Position numbers and translations under genes: made by a program
The notes under the pieces: generated by a model
Told to the model about the DNA's origin: nothing
What the model saw: only the letters and a program-made list of their open reading frames with translations
Databases searched by the model: none
Shown: positions 7,907 to 16,037 of the stretch, piece by piece
Numbering within the stretch: the first letter of the stretch is position 1
Layout: every line of letters begins with the position of its first letter
From: Saccharothrix sp. S26
GTDB lineage: Bacteria; Actinomycetota; Actinomycetes; Mycobacteriales; Pseudonocardiaceae
Length of the DNA stretch: 64,000 nt
Assembly: GCF_021390395.1 (NCBI RefSeq)
Contig: NZ_JAJUWT010000010.1
Coordinates: 62,001 to 126,000 of the forward strand
Direction of reading: 5' to 3'

Positions 7907-9282
7907 CGGACCTCCATCCGCGTGTGCCGACCGTACGTGCCGCATTCGACCTCGACCCGGCCCTTGGCGGTTCCCGCCCGGACACCCGCATCGGTGTCTG
8001 ATTCGCCGCTCGCGTCGGTGTCTGATTCGCCGCTCGCGTCGGTGTCTGATTCGCCGCTCGCGTCGGTGTCTGATTCGCCGCTCGCGTCGGTGTCTGATTC
8101 GCCGCTCGCGTCGGTGCCCGATTCGCCGCTCGCGTCGGTGCCCGATTCGCCGCTCGCGTCGGTGCCCGATTCGCCGCTCGCGTCGGTGACCACCGCCACC
8201 CGCACCTCGTCCTCACCGCGCAACAAGCTCACCCGAGCCCGCTCCCGCGCCGCCGACAACGCCTCCGCCAAAGGCCCGGTCAGCTCCCGCCGCACGTCGG
8301 TCGGCACCGGCACCGGCGCGCCGCTCACCGCGAGCGACACCGCCACGCCACGCCGTTCGGCGACGTGCACGCACGCCGTCACCTCGTGCACCAACGGGTC
8401 CGGCACGTCGTCGTTCTCGGCGAACAACCGGCGCAGCTGGGTGGCCGCGAGCGCGCACCGCCGCCGGGTGTCCTCGGCACGCGGGTCCAGCACGCCGTCG
8501 GCCAGGTCGGCCAGCAGCGGCAGGGTGACGCCGAGCTGACCGGCGAACCCGGCACGCAAATCCTGCTCCCACTGCTCGGCCAGCGCGGCACGGGTCGCGG
8601 CGCGTTCCCGTTCGGCGGCGTCCTCGGCGGCCTGGCGCGCGCTGCGCAGCAAGATCCGGGACATCACCAGGACACCGAGCTGGAAGCTGGTCGCGCTGAG
8701 CACGGCCACGCCCGCGTTGCCGATCTCGGCCCGATCCGGCGCACCCGTGAGCAGCCACTGCGCCAGACCGAGCACGAGGTGCGCGGCCTGCGCGGCGAGC
8801 AGCAGCGGGACGCGGTCCAGCAGCAACAGCAGCAGGTGCCAGCCGATCAGCCCGTACGACCAGTGCGCCGGCCCGAAGTGCGCGTGCGGCGGCAACGTGC
8901 CGGTGGCCACCGCGCACGCCGCCAGCACCGTCACCGCGCCGCCCAGCGCGACGGGCAGGGGGATGGGCCGGCGGCGCACGACCCAGACCGCGCTCAGCAG
9001 CGTGACCAGGGCCGTCACCGTGAACGCCACTCGCGCGGCCGGGTGGGCGGCCTGGGTGAGCACCGGCCCGAGGCTCAGGCTCGGCTGCACGACGGCCGTG
9101 ACGCCGAGCAGGATCAACCGCAGGCTCGCGAACACGTGCCGCTCGGCCTCGCGGCTCTCGTCCCCGGGCGACTCGGCGCGGTCCTCGGCCGCGCGACGAC
9201 CCGGGCGGGCCGAGGGCGGACCCGCCGGTCCCGCAGCCGCCGGGCCACCGGTCCCGACGCGATCCAGCACCCGGTCAGCCAC
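7891..9282 (-). CDS. Degenerate sensor-kinase-like membrane protein with an internal octapeptide repeat tract
   Basis: 463 residues. The N-terminus (1-50) is Pro/Arg/Glu-rich, then about five membrane helices (50-210) and a coiled segment (AAEDAAERERAATRAALAEQ). The region that should be the dimerisation/His box reads DLRAGFAGQLGVTLPLL and has no His-Asp. The ATPase-like part has EALSAARERARVSLL where the N-box Asn should be, and no DxGxG. Instead eight TDASGES(G/D) repeats (residues about 367-430) are inserted between the last strands, followed by GRVEVECGTYGRHTRMEVRWRTS. It is therefore probably a pseudokinase. It starts at GTG 9282, overlapping the active kinase by 8 bases, and overlaps the regulator by 16. 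It may sense a signal and modulate its partner kinase; that role is inference. Confidence 0.78.
   Translation of the reverse strand: MADRVLDRVGTGGPAAAGPAGPPSARPGRRAAEDRAESPGDESREAERHVFASLRLILLGVTAVVQPSLSLGPVLTQAAHPAARVAFTVTALVTLLSAVWVVRRRPIPLPVALGGAVTVLAACAVATGTLPPHAHFGPAHWSYGLIGWHLLLLLLDRVPLLLAAQAAHLVLGLAQWLLTGAPDRAEIGNAGVAVLSATSFQLGVLVMSRILLRSARQAAEDAAERERAATRAALAEQWEQDLRAGFAGQLGVTLPLLADLADGVLDPRAEDTRRRCALAATQLRRLFAENDDVPDPLVHEVTACVHVAERRGVAVSLAVSGAPVPVPTDVRRELTGPLAEALSAARERARVSLLRGEDEVRVAVVTDASGESGTDASGESGTDASGESGTDASGESDTDASGESDTDASGESDTDASGESDTDASGESDTDAGVRAGTAKGRVEVECGTYGRHTRMEVRWRTS
7991..8182 (-). repeat. Eight tandem 24-bp repeats, in frame, inside the pseudokinase gene
   Basis: Unit (+ strand) TCGGTGTCTGAT followed by TCGCCGCTCGCG, repeated head to tail from 7991 to 8182, with a partial TCGGTG after it. 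Five copies have TGTCTGAT and three, at the high-coordinate end, have TGCCCGAT, giving Asp or Gly in the encoded GES(D/G)TDAS octapeptide. Copies of each type are otherwise identical, which indicates recent slippage or expansion. Length change in whole units keeps the reading frame. Confidence 0.95.
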
Positions 9283-10339
9283 GGGGCCACTCCAGCCGCA
9301 CCGTCGTCCGACCCGGCCGGGACGTCACCTCGGCGCTCCCGCCGACCGCCGCCATCCGCTCGACCACCGACCCCCGGATGCCGCGCCGGTGGTCCGACAC
9401 CGCGCCCACGTCGAACCCGCGCCCGGCATCGGTCACCCACACCTCGACCCCGCGCCCGTTCGCCCGCACCCGGACCCGCGCTGCACCCGTGCCCGCGTGC
9501 CGCTCCACGTTCGTCAACGCCTCCCGCACCGCCCGCACCAGCGCCAACGCCACCGAAGCCGGCACCAGCGCGGTGTCCCAGCTCGCCTCGACGGCCAACG
9601 GGCTGCGCTCGACCACCGCCCGCAACGACGACCCGACGTCCACCGCGCTGTCCCGCGGCACGCCCGACGTGCCGGTCAGCAGGTCCAAGTCGCGCCGCGC
9701 GTACCCCGCCACCTCCGCCGGGTCGGCCTCACGCCCGTTCACCGCCACCACCAGGAACGTCGCCGACGCCGTGTCGTGCAGCAGAGCCAGGTACTCGCGC
9801 TCCCGCCGCCGCCTCTCCAGCGCCACCGCCTCGGCCCGTTCCAGCGCCGCCCGCCGGGTCCGCAGCTCGTCCACCCGCCGTGACGACCGGCGCAGCAGCC
9901 GGAACGCCAGCCGCGCCAGCACGCACTCGACCACCACCCGCAGCACCGTCGTGCCGTCCCACCCGACCGCGGTCCCGTGCACGACCAGCAGCGCGGCCGT
10001 GGTCGGCACGGTGATCTTCGGCGCCCACTCCCACTGCAACGTGATCGCGGTGGTGGTGAGCACGTTGAGCGTCCACTGGCCCGTGCCGCCGATCTGCTCG
10101 TGCGCCGCGCACAGCGCCACCACCCGGGCGATCGCCAACCCGAACGCCGGCCGCGGCGACCGGAAGTCCGCCACCGCGCCCAGCAGCACCAGGCCGAACA
10201 GCCCCAGCCCGAGCGGCAGGGCGTCGGTCGGCACGGACAGCACGCCGAACGCGCTGATCAGGGTGACGCCGACACCGCGAACCGGACCGGCGAACCGCGC
10301 GATGGCGGTCAGGAGCTCGCTCTCGACCTGACCCGGCAT
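9275..10339 (-). CDS. Sensor histidine kinase (NarL-partner/DesK-like), intact
   Basis: 354 residues with an N-terminal set of about five membrane helices (residues 15-145), then a DHp domain with the phospho-acceptor His188 in LALLHDTAS. The HATPase domain is complete: N-box REALTNVERHAG, G1 box DAGRGFD and G2 box RRGIRGSVVERMAAVGGSAEV. It starts at ATG 10339 and is the first gene of a minus-strand operon with the pseudokinase (8-base overlap) and the response regulator. The intact motifs here, against the degenerate ones in the next gene, suggest that this protein supplies catalysis for the pair. The divergent promoter region (10340-10455) is shared with the methyltransferase gene. Confidence 0.87.
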   Translation of the reverse strand: MPGQVESELLTAIARFAGPVRGVGVTLISAFGVLSVPTDALPLGLGLFGLVLLGAVADFRSPRPAFGLAIARVVALCAAHEQIGGTGQWTLNVLTTTAITLQWEWAPKITVPTTAALLVVHGTAVGWDGTTVLRVVVECVLARLAFRLLRRSSRRVDELRTRRAALERAEAVALERRRREREYLALLHDTASATFLVVAVNGREADPAEVAGYARRDLDLLTGTSGVPRDSAVDVGSSLRAVVERSPLAVEASWDTALVPASVALALVRAVREALTNVERHAGTGAARVRVRANGRGVEVWVTDAGRGFDVGAVSDHRRGIRGSVVERMAAVGGSAEVTSRPGRTTVRLEWPRG

Positions 10340-10455
10340 GCCGCGACCCTAACCGCAACGTCCGAGGTGAACGGAGGACGACGTGCCCGCCCGTCGTCCG
10401 GAAGCGCTCCCACCTTCAAGCCGGCCCGACACCCGATGCCCTAGCGTCACCTGCC

Positions 10456-11244
10456 GTGACGGATCTCGGCGCGGAGCTGTTCGACCGGGTGGCCGCCGAC
10501 TACGACCGGTCGGTGCCGTTCTTCGCCACGTTCGGCGCGCGGCTGGTCGAGTGGACCGCGCCCGACCCGGGCGCACGGGTGCTGGACCTGGGCGCGGGCC
10601 GCGGCGCGGTGACCGCCGCCCTCGTGCGCGCCGGCTGTTCCGCGGTGGCGGGCGACGTGTCGTCGGCGATGCTGGACGGGTTGCGCGAGGCGCTGCCCGG
10701 GGTGGACGCCCGGTTGCTCGACGCGCACCGGCTCGACCTGCCCGACGCCTCGTTCGACGTGGTGCTCAGCGGTTTCCTCGTCCACATCCTGGACGCCGGC
10801 ACGGCGTTCGCCGAGATCGGACGCGTGCTGCGGCCGGGTGGGGTGTTCGCGTTCTCCGTGCCCGGCCCCAGCGCGGACGGCGGCTGGTGGGAGGCCTACG
10901 GCCGGGTCGTGGCCGAGTTCACCCGCCGCATCCGCGACCCCGAGGAGCCGCACGAGCCCGTGACCTGGGCCGAGCGCGCCGAACGGGCGGGCCTGCGGCA
11001 CGTCGACCAGACCACCACCGAGGTGTCGTTCCCGGTCGACGGGCCCGAGGCGCACTGGTCGTGGCTGATGTCGCACGGCAACCGCTGGCTGCACGACGCG
11101 CTGGACCCGCCCGACCGGGAGGCGTTCCGCGACCGCGTGCTGCGCGGCCTGCGCGAGGACCACCCGACCGGCGGGACGACCGTGATCGCCGGCGCCGAGT
11201 TCCACCGCGTGGAAAAACCGGGGCACCCGACCCGTGCCCTATGA
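10456..11244 (+). CDS. SAM-dependent class I methyltransferase
   Basis: 262 residues, a soluble Rossmann-fold methyltransferase. Motif I is VLDLGAGRGAVTAAL (SAM glycine loop), motif II VAGDVSSAML and motif IV SFDVVLSGFLVHI, followed by VLRPGGVFAFSVPGP (motifs V-VI). The overall order is that of the UbiE/COQ5-like Methyltransf_11 group. The C-terminal half (HWSWLMSHGNRWLHDALDP) would form the substrate lid. The start GTG 10456 places the first residues MTDLGAELFDRVAADYDRS at the expected distance from motif I. The acceptor is unknown; there is no nearby biosynthetic cluster to suggest one. Confidence 0.85.
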   Translation: MTDLGAELFDRVAADYDRSVPFFATFGARLVEWTAPDPGARVLDLGAGRGAVTAALVRAGCSAVAGDVSSAMLDGLREALPGVDARLLDAHRLDLPDASFDVVLSGFLVHILDAGTAFAEIGRVLRPGGVFAFSVPGPSADGGWWEAYGRVVAEFTRRIRDPEEPHEPVTWAERAERAGLRHVDQTTTEVSFPVDGPEAHWSWLMSHGNRWLHDALDPPDREAFRDRVLRGLREDHPTGGTTVIAGAEFHRVEKPGHPTRAL

Positions 11245-11314
11245 CTTTCGTCAGGGGTGGTCCGGGCCCGTGGCCTGATGCCCGCGCAGGGCCGCCGTTC
11301 CTACGTTGACCTGC

Positions 11315-12724
11315 ATGAAAGCCACGCTGATCGGGGTCGCGGCCCTCACCGCGACGCTCCTGGCCCCCACCGCCCACGCCGCACCGACCTCCATCGACGA
11401 CTACCTCACCCGAGCCCTCCACGACACCGGCATGCCCGGCCTGTCGGTCGTCGTCACCGAGGGCGACCGGGTCGTCCACGCCGCCGGCTACGGCGAGGAC
11501 TCCGAGGGCGCTCCCATCACCGCGGACACACCCATGCGCATCGCCTCGCTGAGCAAGTCGTTCACCGCGATGGCCGTGATGACCCTGGTGGAGGACGGCC
11601 GGATCGCGTTGGACGAGCCCGTGGCCGACCAACTGCCCGGCTTCACCATGGCCGACCCCCGGTACGCCGCCGTGACCGTCCGGCACCTGCTGAACCAGAC
11701 CTCCGGCTTCTCCGACACCACGATCGACGTCAACGCGCTCGACTCCGCCACCGACCTGGCCGACTACACCGCCGAGCTGTCCACCGACGCGCTCGCCGCC
11801 GACCCCGGCACCCACTACGAGTACTGCAACGTCAACTACGACCTCGCGGCACGACTGGTGGAGGTGGCGAGCGGCCGCACGTTCGGCGAGTACCTGCGGC
11901 AGGAGGTGTTCGGGCCGCTGGGCATGGCGCGCAGCACGGTGTCCCCCGACGAGATCCGACCCGCCGACGGCTACAACTCGGTGTTCGGGTCCTGGTGGAG
12001 CAGGCCCGAGCTGCCCGGCTTCCTCAGCGGCGGTGGCGGCGTCATCACCACCGCCGCCGACATGGGCAAGTGGCTGATCAGCCAGACCGGCCACGGCACC
12101 CAACTGGTGTCACCCGACGGCCTGCGCACCATGCACACCTCCTCCACCGTGCACGAGTACGGCATGGGGTGGATCCCCGAGACCGGCCCGGACGGCGTCG
12201 ACCGGCTGGTGCACCCCGGCAACCTGTTCACCTACACCGCCGTGCAGGCCGTCGTGCCCGCCACCGGCCAAGGGTTCGCGGTGCTGGCCAACAGCGCTTC
12301 GTTGCAGGACGACACCTACGACATCCTCAACGGCCTCATCGCGGTGAGCCAGGGCCGCGACCCCGACCCCGTCGGCGGCGGACGGCAGGCGTCCGAGCTG
12401 GTCCTGGGCCTGATCGCGCTGGCCGCCTGCGGGCTGGGCGTGCTCGGCGTGCGGCGCTCGCCCACGTGGGCACGGCGTCGCGCGGGCTCGCCGGCGTGGC
12501 GGGTGGCGCTGCGGTTCGTGCCGCTGCTCGTCCCCGCCGCGGTGCTGGCCGCCTACCCCGACCTGGTCGAGATCCTCGTGAACGGGCGCACCGTGACCTG
12601 GGCGCAGCTGACCTACTTCGCCGTGCCGCTGACGATCACCCTCGCCGTGACCGCCCTGGCCGGCACGGCCACGGCCACCGCACGCCTGCTGCACCTGCAC
12701 CGCTCGCGCACGACGGTCCACTGA
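11315..12724 (+). CDS. Secreted/membrane-anchored beta-lactamase-fold serine hydrolase (class C / DD-peptidase-like)
   Basis: 469 residues. The signal peptide is MKATLIGVAALTATLLAP followed by TAHA. The penicillin-binding fold shows the active-site SxxK as S78-L-S-K81, a Tyr-x-Asn motif in EYCNVNYDL, and the later GGGGVITTAADMGKW and HPGNLFTYTA region. After about residue 350 come three hydrophobic helices (LVLGLIALAACGLGVLGV, then FVPLLVPAAVLAAY, then FAVPLTITLAVTALAG), so the enzyme is held outside the membrane. Family members are esterases, DD-carboxypeptidases or D-aminopeptidases; which one cannot be told. ATG 11315 starts the signal peptide; the TTG at 11306 is less likely. The two-component genes follow 26 bases downstream. 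Confidence 0.85.
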   Translation: MKATLIGVAALTATLLAPTAHAAPTSIDDYLTRALHDTGMPGLSVVVTEGDRVVHAAGYGEDSEGAPITADTPMRIASLSKSFTAMAVMTLVEDGRIALDEPVADQLPGFTMADPRYAAVTVRHLLNQTSGFSDTTIDVNALDSATDLADYTAELSTDALAADPGTHYEYCNVNYDLAARLVEVASGRTFGEYLRQEVFGPLGMARSTVSPDEIRPADGYNSVFGSWWSRPELPGFLSGGGGVITTAADMGKWLISQTGHGTQLVSPDGLRTMHTSSTVHEYGMGWIPETGPDGVDRLVHPGNLFTYTAVQAVVPATGQGFAVLANSASLQDDTYDILNGLIAVSQGRDPDPVGGGRQASELVLGLIALAACGLGVLGVRRSPTWARRRAGSPAWRVALRFVPLLVPAAVLAAYPDLVEILVNGRTVTWAQLTYFAVPLTITLAVTALAGTATATARLLHLHRSRTTVH

Positions 12725-12750
12725 GGATGGCGCTGGGTAGGGTCCGCACC

Positions 12751-13710
12751 ATGCGCAACGGCACCGCCCTCGCGGCCCTCGCCGTCGCCGGCCTGGCCAA
12801 CGGGGTGGCCACCGACGCGCTGCCGGCCTGGCGGCAGCTGCTCTACCCGGCGCTGGCCGTGCTGGCCTACCTGCACGGCCGGCACCTGCCGGCGCGCCGA
12901 GGCGGCCTGGTCGTCGCGGCGGCGGCGGTGCTCGGGGCCGTCATCGCCGCCGTGCGGCTCTGGGAAGGCGTCGGCGCGCTGGCCAGCCTCGGCCTCAGCG
13001 TCGTGCTGCCCTGGCTCGCCGGCCGGTTCCGCCGGCAACAAGCCGAGCTGATCGCCGTGGGACGGGAGCGGATCGTGCAGTTGGAACGGGCGCAGGACCT
13101 CGTCGCCGAACGCGCCCGCCTGCGCGAACGGGCCCGCATCGCGGCCGACATGCACGACTCCCTCGGCCACGAGCTGGCCCTCATCGCGCTGCGAGCCGGC
13201 GCGCTGGAGCTGACCGCCGAGACCGAGACCACCCGCCAGGCGGCGGCCGGCCTGCGCGAATCGGCCGTGACCGCCACCGACCGGCTGCGCCGCACCGTCG
13301 GCGTGCTGCGGGAAGGACCCACCACCCTCGACCCGCCCGACGAGACCGTGGAGGCACTGGTCGCGCGAGCGGCCCGGGCCGGCCTGCCGGTCGTCCTCAC
13401 CCGCACCGGCGACACCACCCCGCTGCCACCCCTCACCGACCGCGCCGTGCACCGGGTCGTGCAGGAAGCCCTCACCAACGCCGCCCGCCACGCACCCGCC
13501 GCACCCGTGACCGTGGAGCTGAGCACGACCGACCACGTGCAGGTGACCGTGACCAACCCCGTCGACCGGCCACCCGCCGGTGACGGCGACGGCAGCGGCC
13601 TCGCGGGCCTGGCCGAACGCGTCCGACTGCTCGGCGGCACCCTGCGCTCCGGCGTCACCGACGGCCGGTTCACCGTCACCGCGCGACTGCCGAAGGAGGA
13701 CCGGACGTGA
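12751..13710 (+). CDS. Sensor histidine kinase (DesK/NarL-partner family)
   Basis: 319 residues. Four to five hydrophobic helices span residues 5-95, then the DHp helix contains the phospho-acceptor in ARIAADMHDSLGHELALIALRAG. The HATPase domain has VQEALTNAARHAP (N-box) and GDGSGLAGLAERVRLLGGTL (G2 box). The canonical G1 motif is weak (TVTNPVDRPPAGDG). ATG 12751 is preferred over ATG 12727, which lies 2 bases after the preceding stop without a clear Shine-Dalgarno. The stop overlaps the response regulator's GTG (GTGA), so the pair is translationally coupled. The signal is unknown; the serine hydrolase immediately upstream hints at a cell-envelope role. Confidence 0.87.
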   Translation: MRNGTALAALAVAGLANGVATDALPAWRQLLYPALAVLAYLHGRHLPARRGGLVVAAAAVLGAVIAAVRLWEGVGALASLGLSVVLPWLAGRFRRQQAELIAVGRERIVQLERAQDLVAERARLRERARIAADMHDSLGHELALIALRAGALELTAETETTRQAAAGLRESAVTATDRLRRTVGVLREGPTTLDPPDETVEALVARAARAGLPVVLTRTGDTTPLPPLTDRAVHRVVQEALTNAARHAPAAPVTVELSTTDHVQVTVTNPVDRPPAGDGDGSGLAGLAERVRLLGGTLRSGVTDGRFTVTARLPKEDRT

Positions 13711-14363
13711 TCCGCGTGCTGCTCGCCGACGATGAGGCGATGGTCCGCGCCGGCGTCAAGGCCATCCTCGACACCGACCCCGGCATCGAAGTCGTCGCCG
13801 AGGCCACCGACGGGCGCGAGGCCGTCGACCTCGCCCGCACCCACCAACCCGACGTCGTGCTGCTCGACATCCGCATGCCCCGCCTCGACGGCCTGGCCGC
13901 CGCCGCCGAACTGCGGCAGACCGTGCCCGGGACCGCGGTGGTGATGCTGACGACGTTCGACGAGGACGAGTACGTGGCCCGGGCCCTCGGCGACGGCGCC
14001 AACGGCTTCCTGCTCAAAGCCGCCGACCCGAGGGAGCTCCTGATCGGCGTGCGCGCGGCGGCCGACGGCGCGGCCTACCTCTCACCGAAGATCGCCCAGC
14101 GCGTGGTCGCCGACCTGCGCGACGGCCGGCTCACCCGCTACGACCAGGCCCGCCGACGCGTCGCCACCCTCACCGGACGTGAACGCGACGTGCTGGCGCT
14201 GGTGGGGGAGGGCCTGTCCAACCACGACATCGCCCGCCGCCTCACCGTCACCGAAGGCACGGTGAAAGCACACGTCAGCGCGATCCTGAACCGCCTCGAC
14301 GTGACCAACCGGGTTCAAGCCGCGATCCTCGCCTACGAGGCCGGGCTGACCACCGCCAGGTAA
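13707..14363 (+). CDS. NarL/FixJ-type response regulator
   Basis: 218 residues. The receiver domain has DDEAMVRAG (acidic pair), phospho-acceptor Asp in VVLLDIRMPRLDG, Thr in MLTTFDEDEY and Lys in FLLKAADP. The LuxR helix-turn-helix is LTGRERDVLALVGEGLSNHDI...LTVTEGTVKAHVSAILNRL. It is coupled to the kinase by a 4-base overlap. The last 31 bases overlap the convergent MerR gene. It belongs to the common actinomycete group that controls membrane, antibiotic or envelope responses, but its regulon is not indicated by sequence. Confidence 0.9.
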   Translation: MIRVLLADDEAMVRAGVKAILDTDPGIEVVAEATDGREAVDLARTHQPDVVLLDIRMPRLDGLAAAAELRQTVPGTAVVMLTTFDEDEYVARALGDGANGFLLKAADPRELLIGVRAAADGAAYLSPKIAQRVVADLRDGRLTRYDQARRRVATLTGRERDVLALVGEGLSNHDIARRLTVTEGTVKAHVSAILNRLDVTNRVQAAILAYEAGLTTAR

Positions 14364-15034
14364 CCGTGCAGCGCGGCGGCCGCCTCCACCATCGCCCTCG
14401 CCCGCCGCCCCGACTCCACCTCCCTGGTGGCGATCGCGGCCCGCAACGCGTCCGCGCCACCCGAGCTGCGGAACTCGTCCATGATCGGCTTGATCGTCGG
14501 CAGCGGGTAGCGGCTCAACCGCAACGTCGCCACCAGGCGCGCGTCCCGCACGTCGGTCGGACCGAACCGGCGATGCCCGTCGGTGTCGCGCTTGGGCAGC
14601 AGCAACCCCGCCGACTCCCACACCCGCAACGCCGACGGCCGCACCCCCAACCGCGCCGCCAGCTCGCCGACCCGCAACCCCGTCCGCGGCACCGCGTCCG
14701 GCGGGTGCCCGGCCACCGCCTCCAACGCCTCGGCCGTCGCCCGCAACGCCAACCGCTGCTCGTGCGCCGCCGCGTGCTCGGCGTCCACCCTCGCCAACGC
14801 CAGGTCCGGCGAACCCCCGTGCAACGCGCGCATGATGGCCTTGGCCGCGTCCCACCCGTAGCCGCGCCCCAACGCCCGGTACGTCGTCAACGCCTGCCGA
14901 TGCCGCTCGTCGAACACCCGGTACCCCGCCGGTGAACGCTCGGCCGGCGGCAGCACCCCGGCGTCGAGGTAGTTGCGCACCTGCTGGGCCGAGATGCCCG
15001 CCGCCCGCGCCAGATCAACCGGACGAAGCCCCAA
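14333..15034 (-). CDS. MerR-family regulator with two MerR helix-turn-helix domains
   Basis: Two MerR-type DNA-binding domains lie in one polypeptide. The first, near the N-terminus, is LRPVDLARAAGISAQQVRNYLDAGVLPPAERSPAGYRVF. The second, starting near residue 120, is LRVGELAARLGVRPSALRVWESAGLLLPKRDTDGHRRF. There is no obvious effector domain besides the linking helices. The frame is open to TTG 15067; TTG 15034 is chosen because a G-rich ribosome site (GGGGGGTGG) precedes it and the family usually begins directly with GLRPVDLAR. GTG 15043 is an alternative. It is divergent from the ABC exporter; two TTCAA-type inverted repeats in between (15063-15080, 15131-15150) are candidate operators. 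Confidence 0.82.
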   Translation of the reverse strand: MGLRPVDLARAAGISAQQVRNYLDAGVLPPAERSPAGYRVFDERHRQALTTYRALGRGYGWDAAKAIMRALHGGSPDLALARVDAEHAAAHEQRLALRATAEALEAVAGHPPDAVPRTGLRVGELAARLGVRPSALRVWESAGLLLPKRDTDGHRRFGPTDVRDARLVATLRLSRYPLPTIKPIMDEFRSSGGADALRAAIATREVESGRRARAMVEAAAALHGYLAVVSPAS

Positions 15035-15062
15035 CCAGACCACCCCCCAGATGCGCTTCGGG

Positions 15063-15080
15063 TTCAACTCTGGACTTGAA
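15063..15080. promoter_or_regulatory. Inverted repeat TTCAA-N8-TTGAA near the MerR start
   Basis: Perfect 5-bp arms, sharing the TTCAA half-site with the larger repeat at 15131-15150. Lies at the 5' end of the MerR gene, so autoregulation is plausible. Confidence 0.4.
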
Positions 15081-15130
15081 GGTTTTCCGGAGCCAACCGG
15101 CCCGAACCCTCATCAACCTTAAACAAGATA

Positions 15131-15150
15131 CTTCAACGATACGGTTGAAG
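15131..15150 (+). promoter_or_regulatory. Inverted repeat CTTCAAC-N6-GTTGAAG at the ABC exporter promoter
   Basis: Perfect 7-bp arms ending 2 bases before the ATG at 15153. A TANNNT-type -10 (TACGGT, 15140-15145) lies inside it, which would give a leaderless mRNA starting at the ATG. Overlap of a dyad with the core promoter is the normal arrangement for MerR-family control. The divergent tandem-HTH MerR protein is the obvious candidate to bind it. Confidence 0.5.
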
Positions 15151-15152
15151 AC

Positions 15153-16037
15153 ATGAAAACCAGCGACAACCAGCGGCGATCGTCGGTGGTGCACACGCGG
15201 GGCCTGCGCATGCGCTACGGCTCCACCGACGTGCTCAAGGGGGTGGACCTCACCGTCGCACCCGGCGAGGTCGTGGCGTTGCTCGGACCCAACGGCGCGG
15301 GCAAGACCACCACCATCGAGATCCTCGAAGGCTTCCGCACGCGGTCCGACGGCCAGGTCAGCGTGCTCGGCGTCGACCCCGACCACGGCGACGAGCCCTG
15401 GCGCGCCCGGCTCGGCGTGGTGCTCCAGTCGTGGCGCGACCACGGCCGGTGGCGCGTGCGCGAACTGCTGTCCTACCTGACCCTGTTCTACGAGCCCTAC
15501 CGCGAGCGGGTGTTCGACCCCGACGAGCTGATCGGCCTCGTCGGCCTCACCGACCACGCCGACCGGAGGGTCGGCACGCTGTCCGGCGGGCAGCGGCGAC
15601 GGCTCGACGTCGCCGTCGGCTTGATCGGGCACCCCGACCTGCTGTTCCTGGACGAACCGACGGTCGGCTTCGACCCCGAGGCGCGCCGCGAGTTCCACGA
15701 GCTGCTGGGTCGCCTGCCCGGCACCGCCGTCCTGCTCACCACCCACGACCTCGCCGAGGCGGAGAAGCTGGCCGACCGCATCGTCATCCTCGTCTCGGGC
15801 CGCGTCGTCGCCGACGGCACGGCCGCCGAACTGGCCGACCGCATCGCCGGCGAGGCCGAGGTGCGCTACCGCCTCCACGGCCGCGAGCACGTGCACTCCG
15901 TCCCCGACGCCACCTCGTACGTGCGCGAACTGTTCGCCCAGCACGGCACGGCGGTGGACGACCTCGAAGTGCGGCGCGCGAGCCTCGAAGACGTGTACCT
16001 GGCGCTGGTGCGCGAATCCGAGCCGGTGGCCGCGTGA
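15153..16037 (+). CDS. ABC-2 type exporter, ATP-binding subunit
   Basis: 294 residues, a stand-alone ATPase of the DrrA/CcmA drug-exporter type. Walker A is GPNGAGKTTT, Q-loop VVLQSWRDHG, signature LSGGQRRRLDVAVGL, Walker B LLFLDEPTVGFDP and switch His in LLTTHDLAEAE. The C-terminal 70 residues form the usual extra domain (SLEDVYLALVRE). It works with the permease encoded next, whose GTG overlaps this gene's stop (GTGA). The gene begins only 2 bases after an inverted repeat, and the message is probably leaderless. Together with the divergent MerR regulator this looks like an inducible multidrug or antibiotic-resistance exporter. Confidence 0.92.
   Translation: MKTSDNQRRSSVVHTRGLRMRYGSTDVLKGVDLTVAPGEVVALLGPNGAGKTTTIEILEGFRTRSDGQVSVLGVDPDHGDEPWRARLGVVLQSWRDHGRWRVRELLSYLTLFYEPYRERVFDPDELIGLVGLTDHADRRVGTLSGGQRRRLDVAVGLIGHPDLLFLDEPTVGFDPEARREFHELLGRLPGTAVLLTTHDLAEAEKLADRIVILVSGRVVADGTAAELADRIAGEAEVRYRLHGREHVHSVPDATSYVRELFAQHGTAVDDLEVRRASLEDVYLALVRESEPVAA

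Noticed and set aside
7991..8182. Possible CRISPR array
   Set aside because: The 24-bp units are directly adjacent with no spacers and lie in frame inside a gene.
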